DNA of 64,000 nt. It comes from Chloroflexota bacterium. Its GTDB lineage: Bacteria > Chloroflexota > Anaerolineae > B4-G1 > SLSP01. The stretch is taken from positions 1-64,000 of the forward strand of contig JAKQHY010000035.1 in NCBI GenBank assembly GCA_029555965.1, given 5' to 3'. Numbering within the stretch: the first letter of the stretch is position 1; every line of letters begins with the position of its first letter. This document shows positions 54,867 to 63,328 of this stretch, piece after piece. The translations under genes were made by a program, and so were the position numbers. The notes beneath the pieces were generated by a model that did not search any database, was not told where the DNA came from, and worked only from the letters and a program-made list of their open reading frames with translations.

Positions 54867-56610
54867 GGTCGCCATCCCCCGGCTCTAGCAGTGGCGCCGC
54901 GGACGGGGTCGGCTCGTCCGCAGACACAGGCGGTTCGGCAGGCGGCGCTTCGCCCAAATTCAGGCGGACGTAGGTATGTGAACCACGTAAACTGCGATTT
55001 AATTCTTCGGTAGCGATCCGCATTAACGCCTCCATACTCACCGCGCGCTGGAGCGCGTCGGTGATCTCGCGGGTCACTTGCTCGCGGGCCGCGCGGCGCT
55101 GGGTATCCTGATACAAGCGCGCACTTTCCAGCGCCAACGCCGACTGTTCAGCCAGAGTTTGCATCAGCGCGATCTCTTCCTGTGTCCATTGGCGGCCGCC
55201 AGACTTGTGCCCATCCATCACCCCAATGACGCGGCCCCGCACTTTGATCGGGATAGCGAGCGCCGTGTTTTCGACGTCGGTGGTCATTTGTCCCTGGGTC
55301 AACGCCGTCCGCATTTGCGGCGTCCAGGTATCTCCGACCGGCAAAATGGCCTGACGATCGCTGACAAACCCCAGATCGGTCTGCGCGTTGAGCAGGTTGG
55401 CCCACGCTTGCCCGGATACCCCGCCATAAGCACTGCGTTCGGCCTCGAAACTTTCTTCAATCTGCCGAAACAGGCGCGCGTTATTGATGGCGGTCGCAAT
55501 CTGATCGGCCAACATCTGCAACACGGCCACATCTTCCGGGGAAAACGCTTCCGATTCGGCGCTCTGCACATCCAGCACACCGATGACCTTCCCGCGCGCC
55601 CGCAAGGGCAGCGCCGCCTCCGACCGGGTCAGGGGCAAATCGGGATCATCGAAGGTGACGAAGTCCTGAGCTGTATCCAGCGCAATGCGCGCTTTGCCAC
55701 TCTGCGAGACTTCCCCGACGACCTCGTTCCCCCCCACACGCAGACGATAACCGCGCGCCAACAGCTTTTGCCCGCCCTCGCCGGAGGCAGCCACTAACTC
55801 GAGCCACTCGCCTGTGCCGTCTACCAAAAACAGGCCCGTATAATAGAAGCTAAATTTGCGGCTGATCGAATCAACCACACTGTCCATCAAGGGACTCAAC
55901 GCCAGTTCAGAGGTGGCCTCATGGGCAATGACGGCGGTCGCTTCCAGGTAGCGCGTTCGGCGGGTCAGCTCTACGGTGCGTTCCTGCACGGTCTCTGCCA
56001 ACCTGGCGCGCTGTTCTTCCAGTTCTGCCGCATAACGGCGGGCGCGCCGCAGCGCCTCTCCCCAACTGTTCGAGGTCAGATTGATCAAGCCAGCCGTTGC
56101 CATCAAAAACAGGCTCAACGGCCACCATTGCTCCATAGGGGATCTGACGCCAAGTCTACCGGGCAGGAGATTGGCAGTTTGGGCTAGAGCGATCCCCAGA
56201 GTGGCCGCAACGCTCAGTCCGGCAAAGGCGATGGCCCCCCGGCCACCAAGCAGAAGACCGGCCGCGACCACAATCACGACAAAGCTCCAATAAGTTGCGG
56301 ATTGCGTGCCACCCAAAAAGAAGCTCACGGCCAGCATCAAGAACCAAAAAACAACCAGAAACATCATGCTGGCGCTAGACACCTGACCGCGCCGCATCAG
56401 CCACAGCAAGGCCCCATTGCTCAAAAGGAATCCCCCAACAAGCGGCAAGGATAGCTCTGGATTGGGCAAGAAGACAAAGAAGAAGCCCGCAGCGATGCAA
56501 ACAGCAATAAAAATCCATAAGATGGTATTGAGCAAAGCCGCTACATGCGTCTTCTGTTCATCCCCTGCGAAGACAGGGGGCGTAAGCAAGCGCTTGATGG
56601 TATTCCCCAT
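54859..56610 (-). CDS. Six-helix membrane GAF sensor without output domain
   Basis: 583 residues: membrane helices at about 20-190 (I-L-W-I-F-I-A-V-C-I-A-A-G-F-F-F-V-F-L), coiled coil, full GAF (225-385, F-D-D-P-D-L-P-L-T-R-S-E-A-A-L-P-L), half-GAF (390-490, W-A-N-L-L, then I-P-I-K-V-R-G-R-V-I-G-V-M-D-G-H) and the tail (A-T-E-E-L-N-R-S-L-R-G), extended by an acidic, proline-rich end. Half-GAF and tail are closest to those of the dCache protein (61106-63301), pointing to a shared origin for this part. The ATG is chosen because AAGGA lies seven bases upstream; a GTG two codons earlier is possible. Confidence 0.85.
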   Translation of the reverse strand: MGNTIKRLLTPPVFAGDEQKTHVAALLNTILWIFIAVCIAAGFFFVFLPNPELSLPLVGGFLLSNGALLWLMRRGQVSSASMMFLVVFWFLMLAVSFFLGGTQSATYWSFVVIVVAAGLLLGGRGAIAFAGLSVAATLGIALAQTANLLPGRLGVRSPMEQWWPLSLFLMATAGLINLTSNSWGEALRRARRYAAELEEQRARLAETVQERTVELTRRTRYLEATAVIAHEATSELALSPLMDSVVDSISRKFSFYYTGLFLVDGTGEWLELVAASGEGGQKLLARGYRLRVGGNEVVGEVSQSGKARIALDTAQDFVTFDDPDLPLTRSEAALPLRARGKVIGVLDVQSAESEAFSPEDVAVLQMLADQIATAINNARLFRQIEESFEAERSAYGGVSGQAWANLLNAQTDLGFVSDRQAILPVGDTWTPQMRTALTQGQMTTDVENTALAIPIKVRGRVIGVMDGHKSGGRQWTQEEIALMQTLAEQSALALESARLYQDTQRRAAREQVTREITDALQRAVSMEALMRIATEELNRSLRGSHTYVRLNLGEAPPAEPPVSADEPTPSAAPLLEPGDGDHE

Positions 56611-56623
56611 GATCACATCCTTT

Positions 56624-58330
56624 CTATCCCGATCCTGCTGCGTCGTCCGTCTCTGACATCGCCAGGCGAATGGTCAACATGTCCAAATCGAGCGCCTGAC
56701 GGATCTCGCTCGCTGTCGTTTTGAGCACGGTTTCAATGTTAAGGGATTCACGAATGTGCGACGTCACTTCACCGACCAACCGTTCCTGCGCGGCGCGCCG
56801 CTGAGTATCCTGATAGAGGCGCGCACTCTCCAAAGCCACGCCAAGTTGCTCGGTCAGCGTCTCCAAAAGTTCATGCTGATCGGCTGACAGGGGTTGCGCC
56901 TCGGACACATACGCCGTAAGTTCTCCGATCACTTGCCCCCGCGTTTTGAGCGGCACGGCCAACACATTTGAGGGCGTCGCGGGTTCCGGCGTAGGCCGCG
57001 CCGTGGGCGACCGCAGGTCAGTGACCTCAAGGGGCGCATCACCTAAAAGCAGGCCATGGGGATCATAGCGCGCCGCCAGACGCCCGCTGTTACGGAGGAT
57101 TTCTTGCCAGGCAAGGCGGCTTACCTCACCATAGGCGCGCTGCGCCGCATCCAAAGTAGCCTGAGATTCTGCGATGAGGCGGGCATTCTCAATCGCGACG
57201 GCCAACTGGTCTGCCAACGTCTGCAAGACATGCAAATCTTCCTGGGTGAAGGCCTCGGGTTCGACGCTCTGCACGTCCAACGCGCCAATCACCTTCCCCC
57301 GCACTTGCAAGGGCAGCGCCATTTGAGAACGGGTTGCCGGCATCTCCGGGTGTTCCTCCCCCATAGCCGCAGCCCCCCCCTGGGCAATGCGCGATTCTCC
57401 CGTTTGGGTCACATAACCGACCAGGCCCACCTCCCCCACGCTCAAGCGATGTCCACGCGCCAACAAACGCTGGCCCTCCTCAGACGATGCCGCCCGCAAC
57501 ACGGCATATTTACCCACCTCATCAATCAAAAAGATGCCGGCGTGGTAGAAGCCAAAATAATCCGAGATCAGTTGCGCGGCGCGCTGCAACAACATCCCCA
57601 CATCCTGGATGGTGGTCGCTTCGCGCGCGACTGCGGTGGCTGCCTCCAATTGCCTGGAGCGTTTTTCGAGATCGGCGGTGCGCCGCACCACCTGAGCTTC
57701 CAAATCGGCTTGATTGGCCTCCAAAGCGTGGGACAGTTCACGGCTCCGGGTCACATAGGTATTAAAGCGGGACGTGTAAGAGGACACCAGTAGCATAATA
57801 AAGACGCCCATACTCACCAACTCGACAGAAAGGGGTATCCAGGCCCCCACATCCGTCGAAACGACCTCGACGGCGATGAGACGACCACTGATGAACACCC
57901 AACTCATCCCCACCATCGTGGCGATAACCAGCCCTATCGTCAGAATAGCGGCCCGCTGCCCCAAGAAGAGCGCCGAGAGAAAGATCATGGTCAGTAGATA
58001 AACGCGGCTGCTGTCGCCAAGCCCGCGTGTGACAAAGACAATGACCGATATGGTATAGAGGATTAACTGAATCCCCCCGACCTGGAGCGTATACGGGGCT
58101 TGCCGCCACAACGTCAGAAGCACCAGGATACCATAGACGCCAATGTAGGCTTCCATAGCCCAAAAGAGGCCGCGCGAGTAGGTCGTATAGGCGCCAACGG
58201 CGGTCATTAAACCACCAAAGAAAAGCATGACCCGCAATACCCGCCGAATTAGTTCCTGACGCCAGGTGAGGATATCCGCCACCAGGGGAACGTGTTGCTG
58301 GTCAACCAAGCTTATGTTATCCTTGTCCAT
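56624..58330 (-). CDS. Six-helix membrane GAF sensor without output domain
   Basis: 568 residues from the ATG that follows GGAAGG by seven bases (a GTG five codons earlier also reads in frame). About six membrane helices (25-190), coiled coil, full GAF (225-385, signature M-P-A-T-R-S-Q-M-A-L-P-L), half-GAF (390-500, W-Q-E-I-L-R, then V-P-L-K-T-R-G-Q-V-I-G-E-L) and tail (A-S-E-I-R-Q-A-L-D-L-D). The tail resembles those of the two LacI-fused proteins more than those of the other membrane sensors. No output domain. Confidence 0.85.
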   Translation of the reverse strand: MDKDNISLVDQQHVPLVADILTWRQELIRRVLRVMLFFGGLMTAVGAYTTYSRGLFWAMEAYIGVYGILVLLTLWRQAPYTLQVGGIQLILYTISVIVFVTRGLGDSSRVYLLTMIFLSALFLGQRAAILTIGLVIATMVGMSWVFISGRLIAVEVVSTDVGAWIPLSVELVSMGVFIMLLVSSYTSRFNTYVTRSRELSHALEANQADLEAQVVRRTADLEKRSRQLEAATAVAREATTIQDVGMLLQRAAQLISDYFGFYHAGIFLIDEVGKYAVLRAASSEEGQRLLARGHRLSVGEVGLVGYVTQTGESRIAQGGAAAMGEEHPEMPATRSQMALPLQVRGKVIGALDVQSVEPEAFTQEDLHVLQTLADQLAVAIENARLIAESQATLDAAQRAYGEVSRLAWQEILRNSGRLAARYDPHGLLLGDAPLEVTDLRSPTARPTPEPATPSNVLAVPLKTRGQVIGELTAYVSEAQPLSADQHELLETLTEQLGVALESARLYQDTQRRAAQERLVGEVTSHIRESLNIETVLKTTASEIRQALDLDMLTIRLAMSETDDAAGSG

Positions 58331-58350
58331 ACCGCTACCTTCCACGCCTC

Positions 58351-61116
58351 TTAGGGTTGGTCTTCCGTGCCCAGATGCACATCAAGCGCGAGGAATCCCA
58401 GCTTTCCCCCGATCTCGCGCGCCGCAGTCTGTAAGACGGTCTCCACATCCAACGTCTCGCGCATCCGGCTGGTGATCTCAGAGATCAAACGTTCGCGGGC
58501 AGCGCGACGCTGGGTCTCATCTAGCAATCGCAGACTCTCCGCAGCCAATCCCACTCGTTCAGCGATAGCCTGCACCAGGGCGATCTCATCTTCCGTCAGT
58601 TCCCGCTGCCCATCCTCCCAGTGAACGCCCAATGCGCCAATTGGCACCCCGCGCTGCATAATGGGGGCCACCAACGCCAGGTTGTCGTCCGACCTACGCA
58701 ATACGGATGGCTCGGATTGGCGTAAGGCTTGTTGGATTTCGGACGCCACACTTTCGCCAAGCAATTCCTGACCGGGCCGCTGTGTCTCATACGCCGTCGC
58801 CGCAGCCATCTGGAGATACTCATTCCATGCCCGCTCTTGATAGCGACGCTGTGTTGCCTCCATCTCCCGCAGTGTCTCCTGAGAACGGTTGAACAGGCGC
58901 GCATTCTCAATAGCATTGGCGACCTGATCGGCCATTGTCTGCAAAACGGCAATATCCTCCTCGCTAAAGGCCGCTTCCAGCGAGCTTTGGATCGTCAATG
59001 CGCCGATCGCCACCCCTCGGCTGACCAGCGGCAGCGCCAGTTCCGAGTGGGTATCCGGCAAATAGGGGTTCTCGAAACGCACTGCCTCGACCCCCACATC
59101 CAGCGCAATACGCGCCTGCCGGTCAGTGATACATTGCCCAATCATCGAGCTACCGCCGATTTCCAACTTATGCCCGCGCGCCAACATCTGGCGGCCCGCC
59201 TCGCCCGTTCCCATGTGGAGTTCGGCCCACTTGCCATCCTCACTCACCAGGAACAGGCCCGCGTAATACAACGCGAACCGTTCCCGCACCAGTTCCACCA
59301 CACGCTGTATCAAAACATCTGGGTCAAGTTCACTGCTGGCGACGCGCCCGACCTCAGCGGCAGTCTGAAGCTGAAGGGCGCGCCGGGACACTTGACCGGA
59401 GAGCAACACACTGTGCAGGGAACTGTCAATCTGACCGCGCAGAGAATCATAGATGGCGCCATCCCCGCCCCTGGCGTCAAATAAAATAAAACCCAATTGC
59501 CGCTCCCGGAAGTATAAGGAGTGTACGACCATCTCGTAACGGCGATCTCGCGGCCACACCCCATCGGGGAGCAAGCGTTGCGCCGCGAAACGCCGGCCCC
59601 AGACTTTCGGAGCTATCGCGCCGTCCTCATCATACGCCGCCAACAATCTAACCCAACCGGTTGGAGAATCGGGGTTTTCGTAGAGCGCCAGGTAGAAGCC
59701 GGGAATGCCCAGACCGGGCAATTGGGTGGATAGGACATCTACGACTTCAGAAGTCTCTTGTATGGCCGCCAACGACTGACTGATCGCGCGCAAAACGCCG
59801 GTCTGCCGCGTAGCCTCGAATGCGCGATAGGCCTCAACGCGCTGCGCCCGCTCGGCGATTAACACACGCGCCTGCCCCCACAGGGCCTCAGCCTTGTGCA
59901 AAGTCGCGGGCGCCAGGGCCGGCAACATCTGATGCCGCAGGCCAGAAATAACCGTCTGCCATATCAAAAGATTGTCTTGCACCTCGGCGGCGCGCCGCAG
60001 CAAGCCGGACAGCACCGCAAGAAAACGGGGCGACGGAGCCTCTTCCAGATCCGCGATACAGCTCTCCACCAGGAGCGCTGCCCAGCCCTCCTCCTGCCCA
60101 CCCACCGGCGTTTGCGCCAACAATGCCGCAGTCGCGGCGCGCCATTCCGTCGTGAAGTGCCCCACGCCCGCCGACGGCTCGATAAGCAGCGCCGCCTGGT
60201 CAACAGCGGCCGTGGTAACGTCCGAGGAAACACAACCACAGGATTCCCGCACGGTCAAAGAGCCGGTCACACTGTGCTCCTCAGAGACTTTTTTACCTTT
60301 CATCAATGCGAGCAACATCTCAACAGCCTGATACGCCATTGCATAAAAGGGCAAGTGAAGGGTCGTCAGGGAGGGCGTCACCACGGCCGATTCAGCCAGA
60401 TCATCGAAACCGACCACCGCCAAATCGTCAGGAACGCGCACGCCCCGCGCCTGGAATTCACGCAGCGCGGTGAGCGCGCCCCGGTCATTCCAACTTACCA
60501 CCGCTTCCAGATCAATGCCAGGGCGCAGTCCCTGCTCGTCCAACAGCCAGCGCGCGATGCCGTGGCCCATTTCGGGGACTAACAACCGCGGCTCGAAAGG
60601 CAAGCCATACTCGGCCAGGGTTGCGACATACCCGCGATAACGCTCCTGGGCGCCCACATGTCCCGGCGGTCCTTGCAGGAAGGCAATCTTCCGATAGCCA
60701 TGCGTCTCGATGAGATGCACCAGCGCCTGACGTATCGAACCACAATCATCCATCAATACACTGGGGAATCCTTCGATCTTATGCTCGCCGCACACGATGG
60801 GCAACGGGCGCTCCCCGATCTGGTAATGCCGGCAGAAATCGCGAAACTCCTGAGGGCTGACGACATTGTCCACTCCGCCGGCCCACACAACCAAGCCCGC
60901 CACGTTATCCGGGCCGGCCAATTCGTAAAGCACGTTGGCCTGACTCCCGAAGTTCGCCTCGGCCCGTAAGGTCCCCCCCAAAAAGCACAGTAAATTGACG
61001 TTATGCTTCTGGGCCGCAGCGACAGCCCCACGCCAGGGTAAGTACCCCCAACTGGAGATAATGTCAGAGATGAGTAGCCCGATGGTGGGACGTGTTTTCG
61101 CGCGTCTAGTGGGCAT
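58351..61116 (-). CDS. LacI-type ligand-binding domain fused to GAF domains; no DNA-binding helix
   Basis: 921 residues, cytoplasmic. Residues about 8-290 form a LacI-type binding fold (T-I-G-L-L-I-S-D-I-I, then R-K-I-A-F-L-Q-G-P-P, then L-A-V-V-G-F-D-D-L) ending in R-E-S-C-G-C, again without the LacI DNA-binding helices. A helical linker, a GAF-like domain (about 440-590), full GAF (610-770, F-E-N-P-Y-L-P-D-T-H-S-E-L-A-L-P-L), half-GAF (775-870, W-N-E-Y-L) and the tail (A-A-R-E-I-G-G-K-L-G-F) follow. It is a shorter paralogue of 50232-54866 without the PAS pair. The ATG lies within the end of the dCache gene (11-base overlap) with AGGAG upstream. Confidence 0.88.
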   Translation of the reverse strand: MPTRRAKTRPTIGLLISDIISSWGYLPWRGAVAAAQKHNVNLLCFLGGTLRAEANFGSQANVLYELAGPDNVAGLVVWAGGVDNVVSPQEFRDFCRHYQIGERPLPIVCGEHKIEGFPSVLMDDCGSIRQALVHLIETHGYRKIAFLQGPPGHVGAQERYRGYVATLAEYGLPFEPRLLVPEMGHGIARWLLDEQGLRPGIDLEAVVSWNDRGALTALREFQARGVRVPDDLAVVGFDDLAESAVVTPSLTTLHLPFYAMAYQAVEMLLALMKGKKVSEEHSVTGSLTVRESCGCVSSDVTTAAVDQAALLIEPSAGVGHFTTEWRAATAALLAQTPVGGQEEGWAALLVESCIADLEEAPSPRFLAVLSGLLRRAAEVQDNLLIWQTVISGLRHQMLPALAPATLHKAEALWGQARVLIAERAQRVEAYRAFEATRQTGVLRAISQSLAAIQETSEVVDVLSTQLPGLGIPGFYLALYENPDSPTGWVRLLAAYDEDGAIAPKVWGRRFAAQRLLPDGVWPRDRRYEMVVHSLYFRERQLGFILFDARGGDGAIYDSLRGQIDSSLHSVLLSGQVSRRALQLQTAAEVGRVASSELDPDVLIQRVVELVRERFALYYAGLFLVSEDGKWAELHMGTGEAGRQMLARGHKLEIGGSSMIGQCITDRQARIALDVGVEAVRFENPYLPDTHSELALPLVSRGVAIGALTIQSSLEAAFSEEDIAVLQTMADQVANAIENARLFNRSQETLREMEATQRRYQERAWNEYLQMAAATAYETQRPGQELLGESVASEIQQALRQSEPSVLRRSDDNLALVAPIMQRGVPIGALGVHWEDGQRELTEDEIALVQAIAERVGLAAESLRLLDETQRRAARERLISEITSRMRETLDVETVLQTAAREIGGKLGFLALDVHLGTEDQP

Positions 61117-63301
61117 TTGTTTCTCCTTCTGTTTCTGGTTGGGTCTCCACTCCCAACCGCACGTAAACTCGGGAAGAACCCAACACTTTGTTCAATTCCT
61201 CGGCGGCAATCCGCATCAGCGCATCCATGCCCGTCGCCCGTTGCAGAACATCGGAAATTTCACGGGTGGCTTGCTCACGGGCCGCGCGGCGCTGTGTTTC
61301 CCGATAGAGCCGCGCACCCTCCAGGGCCACGTTCAATTGATCGGTCATAGCGGTCAGCAAGTCAATCTCCTCCTGAGTCCAGTGAGCGCCATCGGCCTTG
61401 CGACCATCAATCACGCCCACGACCTGATTGCGCACCTTGATGGGGACCGCCATCGTCGGCGACTCGCCCTGCCCCGGCTCGATCTGGCCGGAAACTAACG
61501 CAGCTTCCATTTCCGCACGCCAGACATCAACAGCCGGCAACGTAGCGTGATAAGTACTCAGGAATCCCAGGTCGGACTGCGCTTCGAGCAGACTTTGCCA
61601 CGCGGCATGGCTTGACTCACCGTAGGCGCGCCGTTCGGCCTCCAGACTCTCTTGAAGTCGCTGGAACAAACCGGCGTTGCGCACAGCATTGGCGACCTGG
61701 TCAGCCACGGTTTGCAGCACGGTGATGTCTTCTTGAGAGAAGAAAGCCTCTTGATCGCTTTGCGCCGTCATCGCGCCCAGAATCTGCCCGCCGGCGCGCA
61801 GCGGCAGCGCCAACTCGGAGCGCGTGGCGGGTAAAAAGGGATTGCTGAAGCGTACGGGCGCCTCGCCGACATCCAACTGAATGTCAGCCTGCCCGCTGGA
61901 TACACAACGGCCAATCATCGAATTGCCCCCCACCGGCAACTGCCAGCCCTGCGCCATCATTTTTTGTCCAGCCTCGCCAGAACCGGCGCGCAAAACGGCA
62001 TATTCACCGGTCTCATCCACCAGGAACAGTCCCACATAATACAGATTAAACCGGTCCCGCATCAACGCCACCACCTGCGGCAGCAGTTCGTCGAGGTCTA
62101 GCACGGCCGTCGTGGTTTTGGACACCTCAGCCGCTGTGAGCAGCCCTCGCGTGCGTTCGACGACGCGCTGCTCCAGGCTGGTCAGGGTCTCCCGCAACTG
62201 CGCGGTCATACTATTAAAGGCCTCGGCCAGATTGATCACTTCGGCAGGACCTTGCAGCACGGCTTGCAAATGCGTCTCCCCCTCGGCGATCCGGCTGGCG
62301 GTAGTGGTCAGGTTAAGCAGCGGCACAGACAGGCGCCGGGCGAGGTAGACCGTCACGCGACTGGCGGCCGCCCCCACGACCACCACCATGACGAGCGATA
62401 TCAGGATGCTGCCGACGAGGGCCATCGAACCTTCCTGTAGCGGCAGTTCGATGACGACGGCCCAGTCAGGCGTCCCCAAAGGGACATAAGTTCCGACGAC
62501 CCAGTTGCCATTGATCCCCCGAAACCACTTCGTCAATCCCTCATCGTCAGGCGCCGTGCTCTGAATGAAATGGGCCACCAGCGCCAACTGACTGACATTC
62601 TCACCGCGCAGAACGCGCGAGAGGTCGCCGAAAGCAATCAGATTGCCCGGCCGGTCTACCACGTAGGACAGACCGGTCTCGCCAACCTCCAGTTGGGCGA
62701 CCAGATCCCACATAAATTTGAGATTCACCTCGGCCAGCAGCACTCCCTGAAAATCGCCAAATACATCCAAAGCCGGGGCCGCCATAATCACCCGTGGCTC
62801 GCTGGTCGCCTCGTCCACGTAAATCGGGCTGACATATCTATTCCCCTGCCTGACCAGATCGAACCAACCGCTTTCGAGCCATTGGGTAAGCTGTCCCGAC
62901 CGTATCCGCGACAGGAGAGAGACCAGGCTCTGCTCCTGTCCTTGGGCATCCAGAAAAGCCAACTGTTGGAAGGCGAGTTGCTGCCCCATCACGCTCGCCA
63001 GAATTCTTTCCTGATCTTGCGAAGAGGTCGTCGCAGGATTGCCGAGTCGGGCCGCCGTCTCCAATACGTCAAATCGGACCTGGAAAAAGTTGGCAACCTC
63101 CGTGGCCGCTTCTTTTGCAATCAGGTGCTGTTCGCTCTCCAGCGCCCGATTCCCTGTCTGGAAGAAAAGGAGCAGTTGCGGGAGGTAGGCAATGAACAAC
63201 GCGCCCAAGAGCAACACCAGGAAAGCGCGGACCAGGGTCGCTGCCAAAGTGCGCGTGGTTGCGGGGGTCTGTCCGGTGGGCTTTTCTTTTTGCATAGACA
63301 T
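61106..63301 (-). CDS. dCache-HAMP-GAF membrane receptor without output domain
   Basis: 731 residues. A membrane helix (about 25-45), an outside domain of about 250 residues with dCache_1 features (helix, then F-L-D-A-Q-G-Q-E, Y-V-S-P-I-Y-V-D-E, G-V-L-L-A-E-V-N-L-K), a second helix near 300-325, HAMP (325-380, A-S-R-I-A-E-G-E), full GAF (395-560, F-S-N-P-F-L-P-A-T-R-S-E-L-A-L-P-L), half-GAF (565-665, W-Q-S-L-L) and the tail (A-E-E-L-N-K-V-L-G). dCache domains usually bind amino acids, amines or purines outside the cell. There is no methyl-accepting or kinase part, so the signal must go through a partner. The start has AGGTG five bases upstream. Confidence 0.9.
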   Translation of the reverse strand: MSMQKEKPTGQTPATTRTLAATLVRAFLVLLLGALFIAYLPQLLLFFQTGNRALESEQHLIAKEAATEVANFFQVRFDVLETAARLGNPATTSSQDQERILASVMGQQLAFQQLAFLDAQGQEQSLVSLLSRIRSGQLTQWLESGWFDLVRQGNRYVSPIYVDEATSEPRVIMAAPALDVFGDFQGVLLAEVNLKFMWDLVAQLEVGETGLSYVVDRPGNLIAFGDLSRVLRGENVSQLALVAHFIQSTAPDDEGLTKWFRGINGNWVVGTYVPLGTPDWAVVIELPLQEGSMALVGSILISLVMVVVVGAAASRVTVYLARRLSVPLLNLTTTASRIAEGETHLQAVLQGPAEVINLAEAFNSMTAQLRETLTSLEQRVVERTRGLLTAAEVSKTTTAVLDLDELLPQVVALMRDRFNLYYVGLFLVDETGEYAVLRAGSGEAGQKMMAQGWQLPVGGNSMIGRCVSSGQADIQLDVGEAPVRFSNPFLPATRSELALPLRAGGQILGAMTAQSDQEAFFSQEDITVLQTVADQVANAVRNAGLFQRLQESLEAERRAYGESSHAAWQSLLEAQSDLGFLSTYHATLPAVDVWRAEMEAALVSGQIEPGQGESPTMAVPIKVRNQVVGVIDGRKADGAHWTQEEIDLLTAMTDQLNVALEGARLYRETQRRAAREQATREISDVLQRATGMDALMRIAAEELNKVLGSSRVYVRLGVETQPETEGETNAH

Positions 63302-63328
63302 CGTTTCACCTCTCGGCGACGCGCGCGC

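Noticed and set aside
33233-63301. Phytochrome-type (bilin-binding) GAF domains
   Set aside because: The Cys in the G-W-C-V/G-T-C-V position is not constant (G-Y-V in others), there are no PHY domains, and the chromophore-pocket motif is absent.
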